A stretch of 64,000 bases of DNA from a virus (IMGVR_UViG_3300042544_003310:1-64000); one strand, 5' to 3'. Shown: positions 51,378-59,136, numbered from the stretch's first letter. Program-made: numbers and translations. Notes: generated by a model not told the origin, from the sequence alone.

Positions 51378-51392
51378 CCTCAAACCAATTTG

Positions 51393-51400
51393 AATAAATA
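51393..51400 (+). promoter_or_regulatory. T4-type late promoter motif (AATAAATA), leaderless geometry
   Basis: AATAAATA ends five bases before the ATG at 51406. T4 spacing would place the transcription start on the A of the ATG. Confidence 0.5.
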
Positions 51401-51405
51401 GCTGC

Positions 51406-51984
51406 ATGAGTAATTATATATCGTTGATTGTGCCACAAAAACTGTCTAAATCTGTTGTATTGCAGTGGTTTACCTGTGTTGAAACACAACTACCTAGTGG
51501 TCTTATTGGAAAGACCACTTTATACAGTCACGATATCACACGAGAAAGTAATTTTTATGCCAAAAAAACCCGTTCAGGCAAATTTTGTTATACAATTCCT
51601 TTGGTTCGCGACATAACTGATAGTGAATTGTACTTCCTGGTTCAAGAATGGAACAAAACTTTCCCCAAAGGCGACTTCCTCATTGACAGTAGCCAAAATA
51701 CTGTTACAGCCTCTCCTGGAGCTACACGCATACAAGACACTGCTATTGACGAAATCTTAAATCTTTGGGCAAAACACCAGCACACTCGCTGGATGAAAGA
51801 AGCAGTTGACAAGGGATGGAAATTTGGTATCAAAATGAGCACAGCCCAGAAAACACACCCACTTATACAACCTTGGGAACAATTGCCCTCTACAGCTAGA
51901 GAACAAAACATAGAGGCTGTAAAAGACTTATTGAGTATCCTAGACAATTTTGGTTACCAGATCAGTCAAAAAACTACCGCCTAA
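51406..51984 (+). CDS. Protein with C-terminal RyR domain
   Basis: 192 residues. Residues 1-115 are an unrecognised alpha/beta domain. Residues ~122-190 match the RyR repeat of ryanodine receptors and its bacterial and phage relatives: KHQHTRWMKEAVDKGWKFG, then KTHPLIQPWEQLPSTAREQN and LLSILDNFGYQI (pattern W-x-x-x...GW-x-(F/Y)-G...K.HP...P(Y/W)..L...). RyR domains bind phosphorylated nucleotides or ligands and occur in bacterial conflict proteins; here the ligand is unknown. No ribosome site is visible, consistent with a leaderless start. Confidence 0.75.
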   Translation: MSNYISLIVPQKLSKSVVLQWFTCVETQLPSGLIGKTTLYSHDITRESNFYAKKTRSGKFCYTIPLVRDITDSELYFLVQEWNKTFPKGDFLIDSSQNTVTASPGATRIQDTAIDEILNLWAKHQHTRWMKEAVDKGWKFGIKMSTAQKTHPLIQPWEQLPSTAREQNIEAVKDLLSILDNFGYQISQKTTA

Positions 51985-52010
51985 AAACTTGCACCCTTAA
52001 AATTATCACC

Positions 52011-52018
52011 GTTAAATA
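52011..52018 (+). promoter_or_regulatory. T4-type late promoter-like motif (GTTAAATA)
   Basis: GTTAAATA lies 74 bases before the vWA gene's ATG at 52093, with a structured leader between. Six of eight bases match; the A of TAAATA overlaps the 5' arm of the hairpin. Confidence 0.4.
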
Positions 52019-52074
52019 AACATGCTGGATACAGTGTTCAGCATGTTTGTATCTCCAGGCAGTTTAGACCTGGA
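52018..52074 (+). other. Structured leader of the vWA gene (two hairpins)
   Basis: AAACATGCTG (52018-52027) pairs with CAGCATGTTT (52039-52048); then TCCAGG (52054-52059) pairs with CCTGGA (52069-52074). Both sit between the promoter motif and the AAGG ribosome site. They may stabilise the mRNA or regulate translation. Confidence 0.5.
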
Positions 52075-52092
52075 CGTGAAAGAAGGCAAGTA

Positions 52093-52845
52093 ATGCAACA
52101 AAATAATAACCCAGTCTGGGCAAATCCTTTTCCTGCACAATCACTAGTGAATTGGACACCAGCCGCAGCTGGTCGCAATGGAACTCTTATTGCAGTGGTT
52201 CTTGATGAAAGTGGAAGCATGGGCCGTGTGCGCGATGCTACAATTTCTGGATTGAATGAGTTTGTTGAAGGACAAAAGACTGCCGAAGGCGCTGGTGATG
52301 CCTATCTCACTATTGTTAAATTTGACGCCCCACAAATCACTACATTGTTTGAAAATCAACATGTGAAGTCTGTTAAGGCACTTACATCAGCTGACTATCA
52401 GCCTGGTGGTGGCACCAACCTAATGGATGCTATTGGGCACACTTTGGAAAAGATCAACAAGGTTCTTAACTCAGTGCCTCAGGCCGAACGGCCAGGTGTG
52501 CTGGTTGTGATTGTAACTGACGGCGAGGAAAACTCAAGCCGCAGCTACAACACAGCTCAAATCAAGGAAATGGTCAAGCTGAGTGAAGCCTCTGACTGGA
52601 CTTTCACCTTCCTTGGTGCCAATGTAGATGCATTTGCAATGGGTCACACATTTGGTATGCAACAAAGTAACACAGTAACCTACTCAACCAACAGCATGGC
52701 AGACACCATGGATGTGCTAAGCAAGACCACTACTCGTGTTCGCATGGCCAAAAGTGCTGGAGTATCTACCGCTGATCTCTATGCAAGCGAGACTATGTAT
52801 AGCGCAGTTGATCGCAACACGGTAATGGGCAACAAAAATGCGTAA
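52093..52845 (+). CDS. von Willebrand factor A (vWA) domain protein
   Basis: 250 residues. A complete metal-ion-dependent adhesion site: DESGS at residues 38-42 (D-x-S-x-S), the Thr in GGGTNLMDA near 116, and VTDGEE near 152. The vWA fold covers ~30-205; the last ~45 residues are helical. vWA domains mediate protein-protein contacts and often act with AAA+ or stress-response partners. It overlaps the next gene by eight bases. Partner is unknown. Confidence 0.9.
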   Translation: MQQNNNPVWANPFPAQSLVNWTPAAAGRNGTLIAVVLDESGSMGRVRDATISGLNEFVEGQKTAEGAGDAYLTIVKFDAPQITTLFENQHVKSVKALTSADYQPGGGTNLMDAIGHTLEKINKVLNSVPQAERPGVLVVIVTDGEENSSRSYNTAQIKEMVKLSEASDWTFTFLGANVDAFAMGHTFGMQQSNTVTYSTNSMADTMDVLSKTTTRVRMAKSAGVSTADLYASETMYSAVDRNTVMGNKNA

Positions 52846-53575
52846 CGGCTATGGGTTGGATTTTATTATTCGGCCCAAAGGTCGCTCTCCAGCTGATGAA
52901 TACCCTCATCGTGGCCAAACCTGGATTGAGGGTCGAGCGGGCAGTAACTATGTTATTGAACTTCAAAACCACACCTTAAGCCCAGTGATGGCTGTAGTGT
53001 CTGTTGACGGCATCTGCGTAATTGATGGCAAGCCCGCCAGTTATGAAAGCAATGGGTTTTTGATTCCAGCACAGGGAACCACAAGCGTTCCTGGCTGGAT
53101 GTTGAATAGGGAACAGGCAGCTGAGTTTGTATTTGGCAGCAAGAAGCATAGTTATGCAGCAGAATCTGGTTCAGACACCAGCAATGTTGGGGTGATTGGT
53201 GTAGCTTGGTTTCTCCAAAAAGAGCCCAGCTACACTGGGCAACCCTTTCCATTTTATGGAGCCGTTGACATTCATCAACTTGGCAAGAGTGTGCTGCGAG
53301 CCTCTGGGTCAATAGCTGCTAGTTCAATGAGTATAGGCAGTGTTGGTACTGGATTTGGTCAAGAAACGTCCTTCAATACCACTCATGTGAGATTTGAACG
53401 AAACAGCAATCAACCGCAGGTTGTTCAAACCATCTTTTATGACAGTGCTGACAACCTTCAAAAAATGGGTATCCGTCTCAAGGAAAGAAACAGTTATCAG
53501 ACTCGAGTCGCCTTCCCAGGTAGCGAGCCTGGCTTCTGCAAGCCTCCACCCAGTTGGGTACGAAAAACTCAATGA
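52838..53575 (+). CDS. Conserved protein paired with vWA gene
   Basis: 245 residues, starting MRNGYGLDFIIRPKGRS. The core (YVIELQNHTLSPVMAVVSVDGICVIDGKPA, GFLIPAQGTTSVPGWML, VGVIGVAWFLQ) is a beta-rich domain recurring with small vWA proteins in large phages by my recognition, function unknown. The C-terminal third is Gly/Ser-rich then basic. No active-site motif. It overlaps the vWA gene and probably works with it. Confidence 0.75.
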   Translation: MRNGYGLDFIIRPKGRSPADEYPHRGQTWIEGRAGSNYVIELQNHTLSPVMAVVSVDGICVIDGKPASYESNGFLIPAQGTTSVPGWMLNREQAAEFVFGSKKHSYAAESGSDTSNVGVIGVAWFLQKEPSYTGQPFPFYGAVDIHQLGKSVLRASGSIAASSMSIGSVGTGFGQETSFNTTHVRFERNSNQPQVVQTIFYDSADNLQKMGIRLKERNSYQTRVAFPGSEPGFCKPPPSWVRKTQ

Positions 53576-53613
53576 CAAATTGACATTGCTGTTTCTGTGC
53601 ACAAATATAATGC

Positions 53614-54459
53614 ATGGAAACAGCAATTTCAGTTTTTGGGGCCACAGGATTTGTGGGCAGTGCATTTGTTCAAAAAACCCAACACAAATGCATAGGTGTT
53701 CCTCGAAATTCCCGAACTCCTCCCACAAACAACATACTGTATCTCATCTCTACAACTGACAATTATAATGTATTCAGTGACCTGCACAAGGACATCAATA
53801 CAAATTTAAATGTATTGATGGAGACCCTACAACACTGCAATCAACCAGATGTTGTTTTCAATTTTGTGTCATCTTGGTTTGTGTATGGAAGTCATACACA
53901 ATTACCTGTTCCTGAAACTGCGCATTGTGATCCTCGGGGATTTTACAGCATTACCAAGAGAACAGCAGAGCAGCTCTTGATGAGCTGGTGCAACACCTTT
54001 GGCGTCAAGTATCGTATCCTGCGTTTGTCTAACATTTATGGGCCAGGAGACGCTGGAGCAAGCACAAAGAAAAACGCTATCCAACACATGGTCTCACAAT
54101 TGTATCATAACAAACCCATTGACTTGTATGAGAATGGTATGGTTTACAGAGACTTACTCTATATTGACGACGCAGTAAGAGCCATCAGCTTGGTGCTTGA
54201 AAAAGGTGAGCTCAACACTATCTACAACATTGGCTCAGGGCATGCCACGCTATTGCGTGATGTGATTGACATATCTGCCCATCTAACAAATAGTAGATCT
54301 CAGATCAATGGCATACCAACACCTGAATTTCATCAAAAAATACAAAGTCGAGATTTTTGGCTTGATACGACCCTGCTTCAAAGTTTGGGGTTTGCGCCTC
54401 AAGTGTGTTTGACACAAGGCTTAACTGATCTTATCCGCAGCATTTCCACACACTCTTAA
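53614..54459 (+). CDS. NAD-dependent epimerase/dehydratase (extended SDR)
   Basis: 281 residues. The GATGFVGS (9-16) binds NAD(P); FYSITKRTAEQ (Y111, K115) is the catalytic Y-x-x-x-K. LRLSNIYGPGDAGAS and YNIGSG are typical of nucleotide-sugar SDRs. It acts on an NDP-sugar, probably as dehydratase, epimerase or reductase for the same pathway as the next gene. A weak sigma70-like TTGACA-N20-TATAAT stands close before the ATG; no ribosome site is evident. Confidence 0.88.
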   Translation: METAISVFGATGFVGSAFVQKTQHKCIGVPRNSRTPPTNNILYLISTTDNYNVFSDLHKDINTNLNVLMETLQHCNQPDVVFNFVSSWFVYGSHTQLPVPETAHCDPRGFYSITKRTAEQLLMSWCNTFGVKYRILRLSNIYGPGDAGASTKKNAIQHMVSQLYHNKPIDLYENGMVYRDLLYIDDAVRAISLVLEKGELNTIYNIGSGHATLLRDVIDISAHLTNSRSQINGIPTPEFHQKIQSRDFWLDTTLLQSLGFAPQVCLTQGLTDLIRSISTHS

Positions 54460-54480
54460 CAAAAAGGCCTTGAGTTTTTC

Positions 54481-55785
54481 ATGAGCATTCGCGCCCACAT
54501 ACAAGATTTTCTTAACCAAGTTGGTAATGAAGAACCCAATTTGTTTCCTTACATGGCCAACTCAGGTGATTTTGAACCTGGTAAATCCACTGTTTATTAT
54601 TCTGGTCCCTACTGGGATCAAGATGAAATTGCCGAAATGATGCACAGCATATTGAAGGGCAAATGGTTGAGCAGTGGTGAAAAGGTTGCTCGCTTTGAAA
54701 AGGGTTTTGGCGAAAAGTTCAATCTACCCCATAATGTGATGGTAAACAGCGGGAGCTCGGCCAATCTCGCAATGATTGCAGCACTGAAAAAGAGTTTTGG
54801 GTGGAGTGACGACAGCGAGATTTTGGTTTGTGTGTGTGGCTTCCCCACTACTATTGCTCCCATTGTACAAAACAATCTCAAGCCAGTTTTTGTGGACATT
54901 GACTTCTCTGATCTCAACTGGGATTTGACACAACTGGAGTCAAAAATCACATCAAAAACGGTTGCGGTGTTCAGCAGTCCCGTGTTGGGCAATCCCTATG
55001 ACTTTGATAGGATTCAAGAGATTGCAGCCCGGCACAAGCTCCAGCTCATCTCAGACAACTGTGACAGCCTAGGCAGCAAGTGGCGAGGACAGTATCTCAC
55101 CGACTTCAGTGTGGCAGCATCTTGTAGCTTTTATCCAGCACACCATCTCTGCACCATGGAAGGCGGTATGGTGAGCAGCAAGAGTAAAGAGATCGTCACC
55201 CTGGCACGGAGCATCAGCTGGTGGGGTCGCGACTGCCATTGTGTGGGGGCACAAAATCTCATTCAGTGTGGCATGTGTGGCGAGAGGTTCAAAAAGTGGA
55301 TCCAAGAGTATGACACGGTCATGGACCACAAATATTTGTTCAGCAACATGGGCTATAATCTCAAGCCACTAGACATGCAAGGTGGAGTTGGCTTAGTTCA
55401 GCTGAAAAAATGGGAAAAGATACACGCTCTTCGCCGTATCAACAAAACTCGCATCCAAGATATTTTAGAAACTGTGCCGGGGGTGCGTGTGGTGAATGAG
55501 CGAAGAGAAGCCGAGACCAGTTGGTTCGGTGTGCCTGTGATTTGTGAAAGCAAAGAACAGAAAGAGCACCTTGTGAGCTTCCTAGAGGGAAATAGGATTC
55601 AAACCAGAAATTATTTTGCTGGCAATATCCTAGTGCATCCTGGGTATCGCCATCTCGGTGACTATCGAGATTATTCCAATGCCAACTTGGTGCTCGACCG
55701 CGTGTTTTTCCTGGGTTGCAGTCCCACAATCACAGAGGGTATGTGCGACTACATCGCTTCAGTGGTGCAGCGAGCCACAAGCTAA
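54481..55785 (+). CDS. rfbH: RfbH/E1-type PMP- and [2Fe-2S]-dependent 3-dehydratase
   Basis: 434 residues, length and fold of the DegT/DnrJ/EryC1/StrS family, but with the E1 (CDP-6-deoxy-4-hexulose 3-dehydratase) changes. The usual PLP-Lys is replaced by His: SFYPAHHLCTMEGG, with H221 or H222 at the site. Four Cys are at E1-like spacing: C194, C252, C254 and C263 (C-X57-C-X1-C-X8-C; E1 has C-X57-C-X1-C-X7-C by my recollection). These residues bind a 2Fe-2S cluster for radical deoxygenation at C3 to form 3,6-dideoxy sugars. The epimerase next door fits such a pathway; an E3 reductase partner is not in the window. Confidence 0.85.
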   Translation: MSIRAHIQDFLNQVGNEEPNLFPYMANSGDFEPGKSTVYYSGPYWDQDEIAEMMHSILKGKWLSSGEKVARFEKGFGEKFNLPHNVMVNSGSSANLAMIAALKKSFGWSDDSEILVCVCGFPTTIAPIVQNNLKPVFVDIDFSDLNWDLTQLESKITSKTVAVFSSPVLGNPYDFDRIQEIAARHKLQLISDNCDSLGSKWRGQYLTDFSVAASCSFYPAHHLCTMEGGMVSSKSKEIVTLARSISWWGRDCHCVGAQNLIQCGMCGERFKKWIQEYDTVMDHKYLFSNMGYNLKPLDMQGGVGLVQLKKWEKIHALRRINKTRIQDILETVPGVRVVNERREAETSWFGVPVICESKEQKEHLVSFLEGNRIQTRNYFAGNILVHPGYRHLGDYRDYSNANLVLDRVFFLGCSPTITEGMCDYIASVVQRATS

Positions 55786-55793
55786 ATCTCCTG

Positions 55794-55821
55794 TTGACAT
55801 TTTTCCTGAGTCAGCTATTAT
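55794..55821 (+). promoter_or_regulatory. Sigma70-type promoter (TTGACA-N16-TATTAT)
   Basis: TTGACA at 55794-55799, a 16-base spacer and TATTAT at 55816-55821, with AGGAGG and the ATG at 55845 downstream. An inverted repeat, CCTGAGTCAGC (55805-55815) with GCTGACTCAGG (55847-55857), flanks the -10, start and ribosome site and may be an operator. Confidence 0.7.
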
Positions 55822-55844
55822 GAGCTCCATAACAGGAGGCACAT

Positions 55845-56204
55845 ATGCTGACTCAGGAAGCTTTGGTTGAGAGTGGCTACAAGAGGTTTCCTAATCCTCT
55901 TCCTTCCCGACTTGATCCAGAGTTCAACCAATACGGGTATCAAAAGCGTGTGTCAGATGAAAAGGGCATTCGTTATTTCATCGATGTGATCCAGTACAAC
56001 TGGAAGAATGTGCCTGGCTATCCGGGTGCGCAACTCACTTATGAGCCGGAAGTGCATCTATACACCAGCGATTGTGCAGCGTTGATTCGGGTCATTGTGC
56101 TCAATGACGCGCATTGCGCTAGTGTTGAAGCCCTTGAAGCATATGTGGATCAACTTTGGCGTCAAACAGGCGCCGGATATTACGAAAGGTTTGGCTATGA
56201 GTGA
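55845..56204 (+). CDS. Hypothetical protein
   Basis: 119 residues with an excellent AGGAGG site. The sequence is aromatic and charged (YFIDVIQYNWKNVPGYPG, TYEPEVHLYTSD), suggesting a small alpha/beta enzyme-like fold, and I do not recognise a family. It heads an early-type operon: the HD-hydrolase ATG overlaps its stop by eight bases, so the two are probably linked in function. Confidence 0.75.
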   Translation: MLTQEALVESGYKRFPNPLPSRLDPEFNQYGYQKRVSDEKGIRYFIDVIQYNWKNVPGYPGAQLTYEPEVHLYTSDCAALIRVIVLNDAHCASVEALEAYVDQLWRQTGAGYYERFGYE

Positions 56205-56736
56205 TCTAGTTCACAGTGCAAAGATCTTCTCAATTGCTGCTCACTCTGCTGTGGGACAGCGACGCAAGTATTCAGATGCACCTTACTGGACACACTGCGA
56301 GCGTGTGGTGGCTACCTTGGACAAGTTCAGCCAGGCCCCTGTCTCGGATGAGATGCGTGCTGCCGCCTGGCTTCACGACGCAGTTGAGGACACCAATGTG
56401 GACCTTGAACTGATTCGTGACCTGTTTGGTAACAATGTGTATCACCTCGTGGAGATGCTAACTGATGTTAGTCGGCCTGAAGATGGGAACCGGCGAGCAC
56501 GCAAAGCTCTAGACCTGGAGCACACCAAGCTAGCTAGCACAGAGGCTCGGAACATCAAGCTTGCAGATCTTATTGATAATGCTGAGAGTATTGTTGACAA
56601 TGACCCAGGTTTCGCTGTAGTATGGCTTCGAGAGAAGCGTGCTCTCCTAGAGGTGCTGGCGGATGCTGATCCAGGTCTATATGCTGAGGCACTTCGTGTA
56701 TATAAGGAGTGTGATCGGAAACTGAACAAAAATTGA
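56197..56736 (+). CDS. HD-family (p)ppGpp hydrolase-like protein (MESH1-like)
   Basis: 179 residues from the ATG at 56197, overlapping the preceding stop. The order H33 (in PYWTHCERV), HD at 60-61 with E64-D65 (AAAWLHDAVEDT), and the late Asp in NIKLADLIDN is the metal-binding set of RelA/SpoT hydrolase domains and of small hydrolases like MESH1. QRRKYSDAPYWTH matches the substrate-loop start. No synthetase domain. It may lower the host alarmone, or hydrolyse another nucleotide; only sequence similarity supports this. Confidence 0.85.
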   Translation: MSDLVHSAKIFSIAAHSAVGQRRKYSDAPYWTHCERVVATLDKFSQAPVSDEMRAAAWLHDAVEDTNVDLELIRDLFGNNVYHLVEMLTDVSRPEDGNRRARKALDLEHTKLASTEARNIKLADLIDNAESIVDNDPGFAVVWLREKRALLEVLADADPGLYAEALRVYKECDRKLNKN

Positions 56737-56769
56737 TAACTCTTTGAAACGTTTTTGACTGGCAGGGTG

Positions 56770-56798
56770 TTGACAGCACAAAAACTACGCGCTATATA
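56770..56798 (+). promoter_or_regulatory. Sigma70-type promoter (TTGACA-N17-TATATA)
   Basis: TTGACA at 56770-56775, 17-base spacer, TATATA at 56793-56798, followed by AAGGAGAG and the ATG at 56834. Confidence 0.75.
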
Positions 56799-56833
56799 CA
56801 GATACACTACAAACACACAAAGGAGAGACTCAA

Positions 56834-57028
56834 ATGGTAATTTATTCTGCTGAACCTCGTCGGGGCTTTGTGGCCAACATTGGTGATCGAGTTGTGTATG
56901 GCGAAGATGAAAACAACCTCCGCGGTGTGGGCTCAGTGACAGTGAACGAAAAGGGTCGACTGGTGGTAAATGAGCAGCCGCTGGAAACACTGCTTCGCAA
57001 ATATGGCTACCTGCGCCTAGCAGCCTAA
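56834..57028 (+). CDS. Small hypothetical protein
   Basis: 64 residues with its own promoter and a strong AAGGAGAG site. NIGDRVVYGEDENNLRGVGSV resembles the strand-turn pattern of small SH3- or KOW-like barrels, and the C-terminal part is Leu-rich. Not assigned. A hairpin with the ligase promoter begins six bases after its stop. Confidence 0.65.
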   Translation: MVIYSAEPRRGFVANIGDRVVYGEDENNLRGVGSVTVNEKGRLVVNEQPLETLLRKYGYLRLAA

Positions 57029-57033
57029 ATTTT

Positions 57034-57068
57034 GTGCGGGAGTCACAATTTGGTGTTGACTCCCGCAC
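57034..57068. other. 12-bp hairpin overlapping the ligase promoter
   Basis: GTGCGGGAGTCA (57034-57045) pairs perfectly with TGACTCCCGCAC (57057-57068) around an 11-base loop. The second arm contains most of the TTGACT -35 of the ligase promoter. No T-run follows, so it is either a weak terminator for the small gene or an operator. Confidence 0.75.
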
Positions 57069-57083
57069 ACACTGCTGTATAGT
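57056..57083 (+). promoter_or_regulatory. Sigma70-type promoter (TTGACT-N16-TATAGT)
   Basis: TTGACT at 57056-57061, 16-base spacer, TATAGT at 57078-57083; GAGGGAAGAGAG precedes the ATG at 57110. Same TATAGT -10 as at 59159. Confidence 0.75.
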
Positions 57084-57109
57084 GTGCTGACAAAGAGGGA
57101 AGAGAGCGT

Positions 57110-58459
57110 ATGCAAACCGCAGCTGACGTAATTGTTGCACTAGAAGCCACCAACAGTCGGCTGGACAAGGAAGCGATTGTTGAGCAGGCTTGGAAGCTGG
57201 GCATCACAGACTTTTTTAAAGGTGCAATGCTGGCGTTTGATGCGCTCGTGACCTTTGGCATCAAGAAGGTTCCGCTTATTGATGATACTGAGCAGGGACC
57301 AGCTGCGGGCAGCTACACGTTTGCACACTTCAAAACTCTCGCAGATGCACTGAAGAATCGCAAGCTTACCGGGCATGATGCTCGTGACGCTGTGTTGGAA
57401 GCTGCTGAAAGCTGCAACACGCACGAGTGGAACAATTGGTATAGGCGCGTGCTACTCAAGGACTTCAAGTGCGGCCTGAGTGAGACCACCATCAACAAGG
57501 TGCTAGGCAAGCTCGGCAAAGACGCCAAAGCTTACACTGTGCCAGTGTTCACTTGCCAGCTGGCCAAGGACAGTGACGATCACCCCAATGACATGCGGGG
57601 CAAGAAGCTGTGCGACTTCAAGCTGGATGGAGCAAGGTTGCTCACTGTGTTGAACAAGGCTACTGGCGAAGTAATCCAATACAGCCGGAATGGCCACATC
57701 AACAATAACTTCCCTCAACTAACTGAGGCGCTGGCTACACTCTTGCCCCAACTAACTGAAAGCGTTGTGCTGGATGGGGAGGTTGTGTCTGCCAGCTTTC
57801 AGGCTATGATGAAGCAGTTCAAGCGCAAGAAGAACGTTGACACTTCTGATGCACATCTTGCACTGTTTGACATTGTGCCCTTGAGTGCATTTCTCAAGGG
57901 CGAATACAAGGTCTCGCAGCGTGATCGTCACCTCGCACTGTGTGAGCTGGAACCGCTCCTGAAGTCTGCTACCAAGGACCAGGTCAGTGTTGTGCCCAAG
58001 GTGGAAATTGACCTAGACACAGAGGAGGGGCAGGCTCGCCTCAGCGAGTTCAACCGCGAGGCACTTGACAGTGGCGTAGAAGGAATCATGGTGAAGGATC
58101 CCGGGGCTCCTTACAAGTGCAAGCGAAGCTCAAATTGGTTGAAGACAAAACCATTTATTTTTGTAGACCTTGAGGTAACTGCTGTTGTTCCAGGTAAACC
58201 TGGCACCAAGTATGAACACACCATGGGTGCTGTGGAGTTTGGTGGCGAGGATCAAGGACGAGTGATCTCGGTTAGTGTAGGCAGCGGCTGGAGCGACGAG
58301 GATCGTGATGTGATCTGGAAGCACCGGAAAAAGGCAGTTGGGCGTATTGGTGAGATACGAGCAGATCTCATCTCCAAGAGTGAGAACGGTGACACGTATA
58401 GCCTGCGCTTTCCTCGCTTTGAGCGTTGGCGTGGCTGGGCCCCAGGCGAGAAGATCTAA
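57110..58459 (+). CDS. ATP-dependent DNA ligase
   Basis: 449 residues. The nucleotidyl-transfer motif FKLDGARL contains the catalytic K171 (K-x-D-G-x-R). Motifs III (VLDGEVV), IIIa (LALFDIVPL), IV (GIMVKDPGAPY) and V (WLKTKPF) follow in order, then an OB-fold (~350-449). The N-terminal 160 residues form an extra helical domain of the T4/T7-like kind. It seals nicks in phage or host DNA. It ends with TAATG overlap onto the next gene. Confidence 0.93.
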   Translation: MQTAADVIVALEATNSRLDKEAIVEQAWKLGITDFFKGAMLAFDALVTFGIKKVPLIDDTEQGPAAGSYTFAHFKTLADALKNRKLTGHDARDAVLEAAESCNTHEWNNWYRRVLLKDFKCGLSETTINKVLGKLGKDAKAYTVPVFTCQLAKDSDDHPNDMRGKKLCDFKLDGARLLTVLNKATGEVIQYSRNGHINNNFPQLTEALATLLPQLTESVVLDGEVVSASFQAMMKQFKRKKNVDTSDAHLALFDIVPLSAFLKGEYKVSQRDRHLALCELEPLLKSATKDQVSVVPKVEIDLDTEEGQARLSEFNREALDSGVEGIMVKDPGAPYKCKRSSNWLKTKPFIFVDLEVTAVVPGKPGTKYEHTMGAVEFGGEDQGRVISVSVGSGWSDEDRDVIWKHRKKAVGRIGEIRADLISKSENGDTYSLRFPRFERWRGWAPGEKI

Positions 58460-58719
58460 TGAAGTATGAGAAACTGCCCAAGAGCCCAGGCTGGATATTT
58501 TTCAGCACTGCAACAAATGCCAAGGAAAGGCGTGCTGAGCTCAAGCCCATTATGGTGCTATGCAAGAGTACCCTGGGACGCAGCCATGGACCCCACAATC
58601 AAGGCAGTCGGTGGTATTACTGCCATGCTCGCAGTCCCAACGGCTGGCTCAACAATAGAGACAGTGTGGTGATCGTGGACCCTGGCGTGGCTGCCCAGGT
58701 TATTTTGACATTTTTCTGA
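58459..58719 (+). CDS. Small hypothetical protein coupled to ligase
   Basis: 86 residues from the ATG at 58459, which overlaps the ligase TAA by one base. Aromatic and basic (WIFFSTATNAKERRAELKPI, SRWYYCHARSPNGWL), ending VAAQVILTFF. The last hydrophobic residues loosely resemble the small-protein family at 61-62 kb but the diagnostic W is missing. Not recognised. Probably in the ligase operon. Confidence 0.65.
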   Translation: MKYEKLPKSPGWIFFSTATNAKERRAELKPIMVLCKSTLGRSHGPHNQGSRWYYCHARSPNGWLNNRDSVVIVDPGVAAQVILTFF

Positions 58720-58735
58720 AAAAGGAAACCCAGAG

Positions 58736-59134
58736 ATGCTACTAGCTACCCTGCCCAACTTCCTGCTGTATTTTGGCAGCAGCCTTGTGATGATTGTCAT
58801 CAGCCTCTACATCTACATCCGGATCACGCCCTATGATGAGATCCAACTCATCCGAGAAGGGAACACAGCCGCAGCACTGAGTTTTGCTGGCACCCTGCTG
58901 GGCATGACAGTAGCTATGGCCTCTGTGATCATCTACAGCACTGGTTGGCTTGACAAGGTCATTTGGTGTGCTGTGGCACTGGCTATGCAACTCCTAATGT
59001 GGGAGATCATGAACTGGGTGTTTGGCAACCTACAGCGCAGTATTGCAGTTGACCGCTGCATGGCTGATGCAATCATGTTGGGTACCAGCAGCCTGGCTGT
59101 TGGTATCCTACAGGCAGCCTGCTTCACCTACTAA
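58736..59134 (+). CDS. DUF350/YjfL-like membrane protein
   Basis: 132 residues with four predicted membrane segments, at about residues 8-28, 47-68, 75-97 and 109-130. EIQLIREGNTAAALSFAGTLLGMTVAMASVI is the characteristic stretch of DUF350 (YjfL), a short repeat-type membrane family. In bacteria yjfL lies beside yjfM (DUF1190) and yjfC (GSP-synthetase-like), the same order as here. Function unknown. It starts 16 bases after the preceding gene with AAGGA upstream and has no own promoter. Confidence 0.82.
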   Translation: MLLATLPNFLLYFGSSLVMIVISLYIYIRITPYDEIQLIREGNTAAALSFAGTLLGMTVAMASVIIYSTGWLDKVIWCAVALAMQLLMWEIMNWVFGNLQRSIAVDRCMADAIMLGTSSLAVGILQAACFTY

Positions 59135-59136
59135 GC

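Noticed and set aside
53580-53611. Sigma70 promoter TTGACA...TATAAT before the epimerase gene
   Set aside because: The spacer is 20 bases, too long for a normal promoter, and the -10 ends two bases before the ATG; mentioned only as weak.
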